From the NCBI RefSeq assembly GCF_032854445.1, contig NC_088300.1, positions 60,426,984 to 60,490,983 of the forward strand: 64,000 bases of DNA, in the 5' to 3' direction. Under the pieces are notes generated by a model. It searched no databases. It was not told where the DNA came from and saw only the letters and a program-made list of their open reading frames with translations. The stretch comes from Liolophura sinensis (Eukaryota; Mollusca; Polyplacophora; Chitonida; Chitonidae). Both the position numbers and the translations under genes were made by a program. This document shows positions 1 to 14,600 of this stretch, piece by piece (the stretch's first letter is position 1; every line of letters starts with the position of its first letter).

Positions 1-330
1 AAAGCTGAAAAAGTTGCACATAATACTCACTGATATCGATGTGCAATAGGCACAGAAACACATGAACACAAACAAAATTGCGTTGGAAAGTTGCACATAA
101 CACTCCGTAGTATCGATGTGCAAAAGGTACAAAACAAAAGTAAAAACCAACTGAAAAAGTTGCACATAATACTCATTGATATCGATGTGCAAAGGTACAG
201 AAACAAATGAGCACAAGCAAAAATGTGCTGGAAAGTTGCACACTTTCATTTGTGCACATCACTTATTTTTCTTGTGCACATACTCAGTGGTTTTGATGTG
301 CACAAGATGCAAAAATAGCATCGACGTTAC
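1..330. repeat. Tandem satellite, about 146-bp two-part period
   Basis: 'ctgaaaaagttgcacataat' occurs at 5 and 151, and 'ggaaagttgcaca' at about 85 and 230. The larger unit of about 146 bases is thus built from two diverged halves of about 70-80. The array is cut by the window edge. Confidence 0.75.
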
Positions 331-534
331 CTATAGCGAGATACAGATATTTGAAACATAGTAGGTCTAAACGTAACCCTGGTGTGCACGAGAAAGCACG
401 TTACACATAAAAACATGTGAAAACATAGGCCTACAGATTATATGTTAATATACCATAAATATGTAGCACTTTTACTATGTGTGTCGAAGATATGAAACGA
501 CTGATATTTTGATGTTAACATACCCACATGTGTA

Positions 535-1090
535 TGGTGTTTGCATATTTGAGAGTTAAGGACTGATATTTGTACAACGATCTGAATGGTGTGTTTTGCA
601 CATTTGAGAGTTAAGGACTGATATTTGTACAACGATCTGAATGGTGTGTTTTGCACATTTGAGAGTTAAGGACTAATATTTATACAACGATCTAAATGAT
701 GTGTTTTGCACATTTGAGAGTTAAGGACTGATATTTGTACAACGATCTGAATGGTGTGTTTTGCACATTTGAGAGTTAAGGACTGATATTTGTACAACGA
801 TATGAATGATGTCCTTCGCACATTAGAGAGTTAAGGACTAATATTTGTACAACGATCTAAATGATGTGTTTTGCACATTTGAGAGTTAAGGACTGATATT
901 TGTACAACGATCTGAATGGTGTGTTTTGCACATTTGAGAGTTAAGGACTGATATTTGTACAACGATATGAATGATGTCTTTCGCACATTTGAGAGTTAAG
1001 GACTGATATTTGTACAACGATCTAAATGATGTCTTTCGCACATTTGAGAGTTAGGGACTGATATTTGTACAACGATATGAGTGATGTGTC
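535..1090. repeat. 55-bp minisatellite, ten copies
   Basis: 'tttgagagttaaggactgat' recurs every 55 bases from 548 to 1043. Unit variants alternate between 'gatctgaatggtgtg', 'gatctaaatgatgtg' and 'gatatgaatgatgtc', which suggests partial higher-order spread. Confidence 0.92.
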
Positions 1091-2480
1091 AGCGAATTTT
1101 CCCCATGTCAAAATGGAAATGCGATTCCTGTCAAATTGCTCTATTGTGACCAGTTTCCTATAATTTTCTCATAATTTAAGTATACACTGACACGTTTGTA
1201 ACCTAAAAGACCGATTCCATCATCAATGTCGGAAAATCCGTACAGTTTTGTGAACGTGGCCAAATCCGTCAGCAATATTGTGGCGTGTATTTGCACTTTA
1301 ACCGATGTCTAGCTAGATCAGACTAGCTTTAATAAAGATAAGAACACTACATTTTCTATGCATGGTGACGTACAAAAATCGAAGAAAAATTCTCCATTCA
1401 TACAAAAGTCGACGGTTGCAGCTATGTGCACCGTAGCACAAGCCTTCTTCTGCAATAAGAATTGCGATATTGCATATTTTAACCGTTTATTTACAAATAT
1501 TTACAGGACACGCTTTCAGGCGAGAGTATATATATATATATATCCATGGCAAAGTTGAGCACCATGTACATGTACAGAAGGCTGCTTAGTTTCAGGGTAA
1601 TGTGCAGTGATGACCATACAACAAAAGTCCGCTAAGCTGATCATGGCACCGTATGTCTTGAACATGAGGTAGTTACGATCATCTTAGCTGTGTTGTACAG
1701 GTTTCTGGACGATGTTTACGAGAACTACCTCATGGACACACTGGGCAGTTTGTTCATCGAGTCTGTGGGTGCATATAAACACAAAAGAGCAGATCCGTTT
1801 CTACGCTATAAGTATGGCGTGAAGAAAAGGACACAAGTGTTTCTGTCTTCTGAGCATTTGAGAAAACCAATTTGGGAGTCATCCTGCTTCTTTCAACTTT
1901 TTGGTACCAAGGTAGTATACTTATTACACCAATAACAGCAGGACACAGGAATGGGTCTGCCCTTTTGTACGTCTATTCACCGTCAATAAGCAGATGGCAA
2001 TTAGAAAGTATAACTTATAGTCATATAGTATAGTCATGGGGATAATGCATATTAACCGTAAGGTCTACTATTAGCTATATACGTTCAAGTTTCTTTTGAC
2101 CGAATTATCTGGACACTTGACTTGTTTTTGCCGGCGATTAGGTGCCAGACTATGAGGTTGCTGGTTTGAAACCCGAAGAGTTTTGAACCCAACAATATGT
2201 ACAATACCCAGAAAGCAAAATCCATGTTGAGGAAAGTATTGTTTTTTGCACAGAGTAAGTGCCACAGAACGACTGCGGTGCCCTACTTATTAATGTGACC
2301 CTTTTACATGCTAAAATCTTAGAATGATTGGGCATCCGATTTTCCAAACTAACCACTGTTCTTCTCATTCCAAGAGACGCGATTGATGAGAAAGTGCTAC
2401 AAACTGTATTGGAAATTTAACAGCAGCCAAACTTAGATGTTTGAGATTAAAGTCGTGGTCATAAAACACTATATGTGTCC
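1091..2480. other. Stretch with no supported gene
   Basis: There is a short (TA)n near 1530-1542 and open frames at 1358-1558 and 1690-1935 without recognisable content. The 3' UTR of the FRRS1-like gene should lie near 2,480 and below. Confidence 0.5.
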
Positions 2481-2647
2481 TTAAAATATTAAAATGGCGC
2501 ACAGAGTAGCAACTGAACAGCTTACAATAGTCAAAACAAATAAGATACAAAGGATAAGCTGTAATCTGCCATTTGGATCTTTCCAGATTACTTTCTCTTC
2601 AATTTTCGTCTCTTCTTTACCTGGGATGGAGTCCACTTTGGGTGATT
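2481..2647 (-). CDS. FRRS1: FRRS1-like exon 14, last helix and stop
   Basis: It reads (K)SPKVDSIPGKEETKIEEK, a charged linker, then the hydrophobic LQLILCILFVLTIVSCSVAT and a TAA stop at 2481-2483. The acceptor is 'tttttgccttacag'. It supplies the sixth hydrophobic segment. Confidence 0.88.
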
Positions 2648-5600
2648 CTGTAAGGCAAAAACAATTGATGTCTTTAATCCTTATTTTTAATCCATTTGAG
2701 TATATGGGAGAAAAGTGGCAATCAAGCCGGGTGTGACGATAAATGGACCAGAGAATGTATAAGTTGCTACTCTCTAAGAGTTTACATGAACAGTTGGAAA
2801 AAACTTTAACTGAATTAATTGACAAGACATCGAATTTCACCAGTTGCGTGTGAGCATTTGGCAACTATCACACTGTCGTTTTTTCTCTGGTTTATCTCTC
2901 TATGCTGTAGCTTTATTCCACCGGTTACGTGTGACCATTTGCCAACTTTCACACTATCGTTGTTCCTCTGCGTTTACTCGCTATGTTCTATTGTTTTATA
3001 TTTGGTTTGCCAAGAAGCCTTGAGTTGGTACAGTTAAACATTGTATAAAAAAACATTGAGAAAAAACTGATGGTGCTAGCTGAAAAAACACTAAACCGGT
3101 AAACTGAGTGGGTTATATATCATGTCACTATTTATATATATTATGTCACATTATTTGCACTTTGCAGTTTGCCACTACACCTGATGGTGGGAGAAGTCTC
3201 TCCCGAAAGCTTGTGAATAAAGTTATTATGTACTAAATTTTTTTGTCGTTTTGTTCATCACTAGCATTGTGAAACCTATCCATACTCGTATCTTGTACAC
3301 AGCGATCTTACTATTTGTACTTTCTGATAAACTGTTTGGACTATTTGTGCTTTCTGACCAACTGTTCGGACTATTTGTACTTTCTGACAAACTGTTCGGA
3401 CTATTTGTATTTTCTGACAAACTGTGCGGGCTATTTGTACTTTCTGACAAACTGTTTGGACTATTTGTACTGTCTTACAAACTGTTCGGACGATTTGTAC
3501 TTTCTGACACATCGTTTAGCCTGTTTAGTGATAAACTTACTAAAGGAAAAGTAGGCGGAGATAATCTTACAAAGATAATCTTACAGAGGTGTTCGGGCTC
3601 TGGACTATCTGAACTATAAATAGTAAGTGGTCAGATGACCAAACTGTATACCCTTTTGTGCACATTTTCTACATTAACACTGCTCCGGTAACCTCGGTAA
3701 GTTTGAAATACTGAAAAGTCAAAATCCCAGCGCAGGCCAGTCTGGCATCCCGTTCTTCCGGGTCAACTAACTGGTTGCCGTATGCCATATGGTGCGTTTT
3801 GGGAGTTCGGAAAGAGCAGCATATGAGTTTCGTTTAAACAAGGTTTTGTTTGTATCACACGTTTAGCTTTTCCCTAAACTCATAAGCACCACTTGTTACT
3901 ATTTAAGCATTTACACGAACAGTTAAAATAAACTCTAACTGAGGTAAACTGACAAGAAACCGTGTTTCACCGGTTACGTGTGACAATTTGTCAATTATTG
4001 CCCTGTCGTCGCTGCTCTATGCTCTTTATGTTGTAAGTCTTTATTAAGCCGTTTGATGTAAACTTACTTGACTGCAGGTATTTGTTCACCTCAAACGTCA
4101 CTTCCCATACAACCTGCACACTGATCCACACGGCGACGACTGTGGTGCCGAAGTGACGCATTTCAGGTGAGACCATCGGAAGTCTGAACGCCAAAATCAA
4201 GTCAGCAGCTGGAAAGAAAGATTCATGTCATATATTTTGATCATGCATGTAGATATATGACCTAGTTTAGCAACAGGCCATTTGGGCACAAAAACAGGAG
4301 TCTCCAATTTCTTTCTGGTTTCCTCCAATCATTCACCCTGACCGGCGTCATATAAGTTAAATATTGTCTGGTATGGCGTTAAATATGCATAAAATCATAA
4401 ATAAATGAAATCAAAATATGCAAAAAAATACAAAAATCTCAAGTTGTCATTTCATGCTTTAGGGACAAAGAATGATAATGGGTTTTAATGAAAACGAGTA
4501 AACCGGATACCTGTAGATCTCTAAAGGGAACTGTACTTATTATCTAGTAGCTAAACTAGGTCATAAGGAATGAATGTAACGGGACCACCTCCGGTTCTAA
4601 AGTGATGACCTCGTCGCAGCCGATTGGCTCATGGTCAGTGGCATCCCAGGTCGAAATCCAGCTCTTGCCAGTTCAAGTGCGATTTTAAGTCAGGATATAT
4701 GTCAGGTACTGGCACTCAAAAGTTAGTGGTTTTCACTGGCTTTTTTTACTCTGAATACTCTATCGCCCGCACACATGAGCTTCATCGCCTAAGTTCAATA
4801 TCCTCGAGTACGCCGATATATAAACGTCAGCCAAATAAATAAATGTATCATAAACGTAAAGAAATAAGAAAGAAACATCTGCATTTCTGAGATGTTAGAT
4901 TACATAGCTCATCTTAATACGTTCTCTGAAAACAAAAGGAACAGCAATTCTTTCAGATTCTGTACGGGGGTATGTCTGAAATAAGTAGAGTTTATAAACA
5001 GTTTGCGCCAATGAACACCCGTTGTACAGGATGTTGATCACCTATCCCCTTACCTGCTAAGATATGAGTGGCTTTGCCCAGTAGTCGATGAGCCCAGTTG
5101 AATTTAGGCCTCCAACCAGCTGTTGCGTCTGGACGAATCAAGCCGAGAAAGATTTGTCCACATGTGGCAGCCATTACAATTATTCCAATGTAGGTATGAG
5201 CCTGCGCGTTCTGTTATATGAGAAACAGAATGTACAGCTGTAACTGGAAGGAGAGTGTCAAGTAAACCTCATGATCAAATGGAACTAGTGCTATTACATT
5301 ATGCTGAATAAACACACAGCAAACGGCGTTGACGACAACCCGAGGTGATTGATTTTTGCTGAAACATAGGCCCTAAATGGTTCGTGCTCAGATGTATTTA
5401 TTCTGATTGTTCACAGGCGCAATGCTTTACCTGTAACACTGAGCAGTAGATATCTGGTTTTGATGTTTGTACCTGGCATTATCGGGAAAGATGTTGACAA
5501 TAATGAGTCTAATGGATATCATACATACAAATACAAACCAGAGTATAATACTAAAGAATTCAAAGATGGTCTAATCTACGTCCAGCGTTTTAAGTACGTC

Positions 5601-8600
5601 CTAGAGGGAAGAGTGTCTAACATCCTCAGAGTTCCTTGAGACAGTAGCCTAACTTAAATCAAGATTGTCCAACCTCCTTAGATTTCTCTCAGACAGTAGC
5701 CTAACCTAAATCAAGATTGTCCAACATCCTTAGATTTCCCTCAGACAGTAGCCTATCCTAAATCAAGATTGTCCAACCTCCTTAGATTTCCCTCAGACAG
5801 TAGCCTATCCTAAATCAAGATTGTCCAACCTCCTTAGATTTCCCTCAGACAGTAGCCTAACCTAAATCAAGATTGTCCAACATCCTTAGAGTTTCCTCAG
5901 ACAGTAGCCTAACCTAAATCAAGATTGTCCAACATCCTTAGATTTCCCTCAGACAGTAGCCTAACCTAAATCAAGATTGTCCAACCTCCCTAGAGTTCCC
6001 TCAGACGGTAGCCTAACCTAAATCAAGATTGCCCAACATCCTTAGAGTTCGTGGAGGCATTAGCCAAAGCTAACTCAAGATTGTCCAACATTCTAAGAGT
6101 TCGTGGAGGCATTAGCCAAAGCTTACTCAAGATTGTCCAACATCCTTAGAGTACCCTGAGACAGCAGACTAACCTAATTCACAGTGATAATGATAAGTTG
6201 GAGAGTTATTTCTAGTATTCGTTTCTTAATGTTACACTCACCTTGGACAAACCTTTGACCTTGACGAAAATCAGTATAAAACCCGCAGCAGTAAGAATTC
6301 CGGCAATCATAGTTACTACACGGTGCATCTGCAGCGAAACGAGGAAATTGCTTTAGCTGAATTATGCGTAAAATCGTCTCACCAAGGTCAGATCTAATTT
6401 CCACTCCAAAACATGATTTGTCGTATTAATACGTGGGTAAAGAGACCAGGTACGAGATCTTTTTGGTTTTTAAGTTTTCCATCTTAATTCGTGCGTAGTT
6501 GCCATAGCTCCTGTTGTTTTGCTGCTGTAGGTATGATGATAGCTGTTTGCAATCTAGTCAGTGTCTGCACTTTATGTTGGTCTTTATGGCAAGGTCTTTA
6601 AGCTAAACGTGGCTATATATGATGATGGTGATGGGGTGATAGTTGTGATGATGATGAGGAAGAGGCAGATGACCGTAACGATGATATCACTGTTGATGAT
6701 GATGAGAATGATGAAGAGCAGGATGGTTGAACTTTGATGGCATGAACTATGATGGTGAAGAGGAGAAGGAGGACAATCGGAGGAAGGTGACAGAAAAGGA
6801 CTTACCTGAAACCACAGCTTTAAACCACACACCATTTTGGAACCAAAACCTTCCCGAAAGTATCGACCTTCAACGGTGGCGAAGCTAACAAACAACATCC
6901 AGGCCAGTACCATAGCGACCCCTGAATAAGTTATACCAAATATCTCAGAGCAAATTACAGGGAAATTAGCGAAGAACTCAACGAGATGACAGTAATGTGA
7001 CGTGGTAAGACGAACACGGTTAAAAATTACTACCAAAAGTATACCCTTTCTTATTTACCTGTATTTACACATTAAAGCTTTATCCTTATTATTAGACCCG
7101 AAAACCACATCATTCTAACAATAGTAAAGAGCAATACAAAAAAAATCAGCGAAGAAGTGAAACAGTGCGGGGCTCCAGGTTATCAATAAAGAAATGTTTT
7201 AGTTTCTAAAAACAGCGGTAAAAACATCTCACCGTGAAGCTGAGTCAGCAGCGTCATGGTGGTCCCACGTGCCACCTTGAACTGACTGAAGTCCACCTTT
7301 CCTGACGACAGTACCGGGGCTTCCACATGTTCAGCAAGGTCATTTCCACCTAAGACAAAATTCCTTAAATTATTTCAGACTCATTCCTATCACTTAAAAG
7401 TAATATCTTTAAAGCTCGATCCTTATCATTTACTTAGCGGTATATCGATGATCTACTGGCGTTAAATAACCCCCATATCGCTGAAGCGGTGAAGGAAATC
7501 TATCCGCCTTCACTGGATTTAAAGGAGACAACAGATAGTCCTGATGGTACATCTCATTTGGATCTATATCTGTACAAAGACGAACAAGGTCTTGTTTCAC
7601 GCCGCCTTTACGACAAAAGGGATAATTTCAGTTTTGATATTGTAAATTATCCTTATTTGGATAGCAATATACCAAAGGATCCTGCATATTTTGTATACAT
7701 ATCTCGCCTTGTAGCATTTGTCAGTGATGACTCTAATCTGACAAACTCCATCAAACGCCTTCATTCTCAAATTTTACAATGAGTATAACACTCTCGTTGG
7801 CAGGTATGGAGAGGGCGTTCAGAATCTCTGGCAATCTGCATTGTGATCAACCACATAGACGGCGCTGTTATCCTTATGTACATATCTATCGCGTATATGG
7901 TATTTAACAACATAGATGGCGCTGGTTGCCGATTGTAACCGTCTGTCTTGTAGACAGCTTTTATACAGACCAGCATGTCATTTGTAACATCATAGATGGC
8001 GCCTCTTGTAGTATGACATCCTTACATATTAACGGGAAAGACGTAATCGTCCGTTGCATTTGAATCACAAGCTGTTCACTTAAGGTCTGTAACGCTCGTC
8101 ATTTTCGAACTATAGCTAATACCGCTTAACCTGGGTTTAGGGGCCGTAAAGGCAGCAGTGCAATCAAAGCGCGACTGAAGTACCCTGTTTAATTGTTATT
8201 TGACCTGGAACTCATTCATGGACTACGAATTTGAGCTTTGATTTGGAATTCATGCCCGGAATATCAACTGTCTGCCCAGTATCATTGAAAACTGATGACC
8301 GCTTCTCTCTTGTGTGTTACCGGCTTTATTTCCTATTTGTATAATTTCTTACATACCTTTGTCTTTGGGAGCTAGTGTTAAACGTTGTTTTGGAAATGGA
8401 TCTTGCTATTATCGACTTGGAACGCCCTTTACGGACTACGAATGGTATACGAATGTCGGATATGACGCTTATATTTAAGCTGAAGGCTCCTTACAAGAGA
8501 TACACCAAGGTCTTCTCCTTCCTTGCGTGAATGATTCTTTTTACAGCGGGTAAGTGAAGGCGTTATTGATGTAAACTTCACTGTGTGGGTGCAGTCCACA

Positions 8601-11600
8601 AATTTTCTTTGAAAGTTTTCGACTAACGAGGTTATCCCTCAAAAGTGAGCTAATCGTCTTATTGGTATGATTCTACATATGGCCTTTGATGTTCGAACTT
8701 GAACTTCTTTGGAGAAAGGCGATAATGAGACAGCTTGGACACCGACTGCTTTGGTGACATAGCCATTTGCACTTCAGTTGTAATAAGATAAATAAGCACT
8801 GAAGATCTGACAATATATTTTCACTGAGGTGTGCGCTTCAGCATATTCATTAACTCACCAGATACACCTAGTTAACTTATCACAAAACAATTATTCACGA
8901 AGTCAGCCAGTAACCGTTGTTCACTTACCATTATATGTTTTGCCGACGGCTATAAAGATAACCTTGCCTGAACTGAGGTCGATTGTTATCTCCGTGGGCC
9001 CAGACGGGTCATCTTCTTCCTCCACCTTCATACTGGCCAGTGACTTGGGGCGGCTGAATCGACAATAAATTTTCCCGTCTTTCTCTGCCGTCGCCATGTT
9101 CATTAGTTTGTCCTATAAAGCAGAGTTCCGGAAAGGAAGATTTTTTTTGACCTAGTTCTGCTTAGCCTTGGTGCTAGGAGGCCTGTAATTTGCTGCAATT
9201 TATCCATTAACATGAGCAGTGAGAATAAAGTTTGGCTAAGGTAAATTGACAAGAGGTAGTATTTCACCAGTTACGTGTGACCTTTTGCCAGACATCACTC
9301 TCTTGGCTGTACGTGTTTCATTATATTCAAAAGCGTTTAACTCCACATTCACCAATGAAATCAAACTTTCTCTATTTACTAGGAATATCTCCAAATATTG
9401 CCTTTCAATAATTATCAGAATTGTATACCTTTACTACATATAGTGTGAAAATGATTCTAAGTTATAATGCGATCCGCTTCATAAATTTGAACGGTAACAC
9501 CTGCAGACGAGGCTAATATTTTGTGAAAAGTATAATTATTTGGGCTGTTGTAAAATAATAGCAAAAAAATCGATTGGATTTGCGCTGATCGGTTTGTTTA
9601 GCCCCAAATCTTTGGTAGGTGTAGACCATTTAAATAAAGAACTATAGAGTTGATCAAAATTATTGAATGGTTTCTGTCATTAAGACGTCATTTGATAACA
9701 ACTTGAGTGCTTGTCATGCGCCCACGAATGCTAGAGGTAAAGTTATGAGCAGGTTTTTTGTATCATTAGTAAGGAAAAACACTTTTTTATAAAGACTGGT
9801 TACACAACAATGGGACATATGAAAAAAGCTTCATGCAGTATTAACATGGCATCATCATTTTCTTTTCAGGAATGACGGTCTGCAGGCCTTCGGCGTGAAA
9901 TGCATCATTTTTGTAGTAACGTTCAGCAAGGTACAGTAGAATTCTGTATTGCAGTTAACAATACCGTTTAAATCAGACGTTTGTGAAAAAGCAAAAATAG
10001 GAATGAACAAACCACAGATGTTTGCCCGACAAAAAACTTTTATGACTTTAATCCACATTCAAAAAATGTATTGACCACGTCACTTCATTGGCTACGGGAC
10101 AGAGAGCAAGAGCCAGATTCGTTTCACTTTTTAAAATTATGGTTAAAATTATTTATTACACAGCACAAAATATGTATTCCCCTTATTTTGAGTTATGTTT
10201 ATTTTTCATAATATAGAAGTTTTTTAGTCCTATAGAAAGACATTGTATACATAGATGTTACTGGCACGACTCAGTCTGATCGTCCACATAGAATCTTAAC
10301 AGTCATACTCACAGTATATTGTCTGATATAGGTGTAGCCTACATTTAACCCATGTTGAACTGAAACCACCGAGTCTTGAACCGTACAAGCGACGACGTCA
10401 TCATCTCCCTGTTGAGAAAAGTTAGCATTTAGCAAAAATTAACTCTACTTTAAGGAAAACAACTTATACAGTTTCCCCTGATCACTATTTCTTGTGTATT
10501 TGAGCATTTGACAATGGATAGGAGTTTGGCGCTGTAAAATACTATGGACGTTTCTGGGGGGGAAGGGGAGGGGGGAGGCTCGATTTCACTTAGACAAAAA
10601 ATATGACGGCCTTCAAAAACTCAAAAACTGTGGTAAACAAAAGCAAAAATGTTTCAGCGCATGTTTCAAGGCAACAACCGAGTGCATCGTGACATGAGGA
10701 ATCCACTTCAACATTAAATCAGCAAGTAAGAACAATTTCCATCATAGCAAACTGGTTTTAAGAGGTTAAAGCACACCTTGTTTTCTCTCTGTGTTTGACT
10801 TTACAATACCTATCAATGAATTAAGTTCGTTTAGGAAAAAATAACACATAGAAAATTCAAAGCCTCAACATATTTGTTAATCTCTATTATTGCTAACCAT
10901 AATATCGTCCTCTGAGAATCCTACGGAAACATATCCCTCAGCCACGCCCATCATCTCAAAGTGAATGACGTCACCATCAAGCTGATAGCTCAAGGCATAA
11001 GTACAGTCACTTCCGGTACATGTTTTCGGATTCAAAAAGCAACCTTTCGTGTTCCCACAATCCTTTTCTAGGTTCATTTCCGGAAAAACATCTTCAACCT
11101 GAATAAATGTAAAGTTTTCTGATGACCAATTTTGCCAGTTCAGTTGTAACTTGAAGGGTAACTGATACAAAAAGTACAATTTGAAGTCAGTTTGAAATCT
11201 TTTAATGATGATATAATATAAATGTCATGACTCGAATAAAGCTACTACAAAAGTACTAAAAGTCAAAATAATCAAAGAACAATGTGCATATATGATGCTG
11301 GCAACATACCATTGGCAATGTTCCCAAGATTACCAGAGTTGCTTAAATCTTGGATGTGAGGGGAGGTCACCCCTACCCAGAATATACTTTCCGTCTTCAG
11401 TATGGTAGCTCTGTGAAATGAATTCATGTAAATATCCATTCATTAATTTAACGTTATAGACAACATAAGAAAGGTAATAGGAGAATATATGGTTTTGAAA
11501 TAAAACGGGTCTAGTATCTGAACATTACGCCATACTCATTCATTTATTCCACTCTAAGACATTCATTAGGTAAAAGAAGGCTAGACGGAAGTGGTGACGC

Positions 11601-14600
11601 GTTTGAATGTAGTTCCTCTCAGTCTGTGTGGCATTAAGTCATAATCATTCATTCATTCCGCTTTAAAATGTTCCTTAGACACATCAAAGCTAGACGGAAG
11701 TGGTGACGCGTTTGAATGGAATTCCCCTTGTAACCCCCCCTGCTGCCTTGCTGCATGAATTGTTAGCGGGTAGGTAGGGAGTGATGCAAGACAGAAAACA
11801 ACAAAAATCGTCATGCTGTCGTAACATGTGAAAGGCCACACTAAAGCATTCCAGTATAAAAGTGATTTTTTATTACGTCAAATTTGTAAACTTGTATGGT
11901 AAGCATGGTTTATGGCCCAAAAAGTTGAAATTGGGTACATTTGTCTTAGCATATCACTTGTCATGTCTTCACAGTCATAATACGAAAAGTCCAAAATTAA
12001 GCGTAGCTAAATTTTAATCAAATTTAGAATTTTGAAAAGTCAAAATCTAACCGGCTTTGTGGAATCGGTCTCGGGTCACTCTTAGATTCCAAATAGTAAT
12101 CTGCTCGTTTATCCGATAATTCCATTTTGCCTATGCTAACTCTACAACCACCTAAAGCCTGACACTGACGTGTAAGAGCAGGACTTGTGAGTATACTGTA
12201 CTAAATTAGCATTAGTACAGCCTTCTTGATAACCCTCATCAAAGTGAAATTATTCTGACACCACTGTAGCTTGACATCATTACAACACCACTCATCACGT
12301 CACATTATCTGAACACTCATTAGGAACACAACTCACCAAGTCACATTATCCAACACTGTACCACTTTAACTTGATTATCAATGAATGCGGCCCTAATTAC
12401 CTGAAGATTACATCGCCGGCTGTGGCAGACCCAATGGTCCATGTGAACGTTGTGTTAGACTTCTTTTTGGGGCTGACATGGGTCATATAATTCTGAAATT
12501 CACAATAACAATTTTATTTCAGCATATTTCCAGCAATCAAACAGTTATTTAGTATTGCTTACACTATAAAAGATCGCATCATACCAATAACAAATGGCAA
12601 AAATGCCATAGCAAATGAAGAAATTCTCTTAATAAATGAAATGTAGTCAACCATATAGAACTTTCTCTGAGTATCAGTAAAGCTGACACATTTGACAAGG
12701 TTATGTGACTCACCCTATCCACCACCACAGAGAACACAGTCCATGGCAATAGGGTCATCAAGGATAAAATTTTGTGTTTAAAGAAAATACCATATAGGTC
12801 AGCTCGTTAACACTACTAGGGAAGGTGGAGGGGGCCTCCGTGGCTCAGTTGGTTAACCCACTAGCGCAACGTAATGACCCAGAAGCTCTCACCAATGTGG
12901 TCGCTGTGAGTTTTAAGTCGAGCTCACGCTGGCTTCCTCTCCGGCCGTACGTCGGAAGGTCAGTCAGCAACCTCCGGATGGTCGTGGGTTTCCACCGGAC
13001 TCTGCCCGGTTTCCTCTCACCATAATGCTGGCTGCCGTCGTATAAGTGAAATATTCTTGAGTACGGCGTAAAACACCGATCAAATAGGTAAATTAATGAT
13101 ACTACTAGGTCTTTTCTGTACACATCAAGTGAGTAATTATTAAACCTAAGTACAGGAGAGACCTCATTCAATTTATTGTAAACTTGCAGGTTATTACTGC
13201 TAATGATTGTATTGTCTTTCTTGTATTACACTTCTACAGTTTGACTCACACCACAAGTTTACTGTTTTGTAACTACTGAAAAGGGTAGCCAATAGCCGTA
13301 TACTCTTTTAAGTGTGGCTTACACGAGAACTTACTCCGGTCGTTGCGTGTATATCATTCGATCTTATATCAGCGGCTGGGACCTGTTGAGTTAAGTTGAG
13401 TCGGCCTTAAACCTGTAAGAATATCACTGAAGGTTATCTCTTCTCAACAATTTTATCCGATGGATAACCATAAAGTTTCCATATACAGCGTATACTTACT
13501 TTATCTCCACCCATACAGTTCATTGCTTGGGCATGCTGGGAAGAGAAGTTCACAAACGAGCCAAGGATTTCCTCAGTGTTCCCCTTCAGGCGTCGTGCCG
13601 TCAGAGAAAACCCCACAAACTCTAAGCCCACAATCGTCACTATAGGAATAGGAAAAAAATTAGGTCGTTGCTCGACTTTATACATGTTTGTTTGCTCTCC
13701 AGATTTAAACCTTTTTATTTGATATCACGACGGTGTCTCCCTCTCTAATCGGCCATTACAAATGACATCATATTTATAGTGCTACCTACCAGGAATGTTG
13801 CACCGATGGCACCAGACATGACACAACATTAAATCACAATATACTGGCCTGTTATTATGTTGCTTGAAAACCAGAGAAGGGAAATACCAAAATTGAAAAT
13901 GGGGAACCTTTTCATTCTAATGCAGTTCAGGTCCAAGCTGTGTACAGGCTACTATTCTTTTCCTGCAAGTTGGTATCATAGTACTCATGTGCACTCCACA
14001 ATGACCCAGGAGCCTGTCACAAATGCGGTGGTTGATTTTAAATCCCTCTCATGCTTGCTTCCTCTCTGATGATACGTGAGAAGGTCCATCGGCAACGTGC
14101 GAATGATCGTGGGTTTCCCCTGTGCTCGTAATAAGGGCTGCCGTCCAAAAAGTGAAATACTCTTCAGTAAGGCGAAAAACACCAACCAAATAAAGAAGTC
14201 AAATCATGTGCACTCAAGGGGACGATGGTAGACATGGACAAGACCTGAACCGTTGTAAAGGTTCACGTATATATGTATATAAACCGACTCCAAAGTGAAC
14301 GTCTGTTTTTCCTCTGATAACACAGATGTTATGCACACCCCACGTACTGTAGTTCAGTGTTATATGTTAGAACTAAGAATTAGCGTCAGACGGACTGATA
14401 GATTGATTGATTGAGTGAGTGAGTGAGTGTTTAGAACAGGGCGGAGAGGTGTGTAGAGTTTCTCTCATTGGAGATATTCCAACACAGCATTCAACTCTTT
14501 TTTTCACTTGCATATTCAATTGCTTTAGGCCCTGTTGGAATCTTGTACCAGAATCACCGAGCAAAAACATCCACACGTGCTAAGATTGCACATTACCTTC

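Noticed and set aside
1690-1935. Plus-strand frame with 'FLDDVYENYLMDTLGSLF' that looks like an exon
   Set aside because: A fair acceptor ('tgttgtacag') is present, but there is no recognised domain, no partner exon and no clear donor; the frame is short.
3226-3619. Overlapping frames of 74-122 codons on both strands
   Set aside because: They follow from the 30-bp period of the array; no start context, splice sites or domain.
12845-13171. 108-codon minus-strand frame over the SINE at 12.8-13.1 kb
   Set aside because: It is the antisense reading of SINE family A, repeated at other copies.
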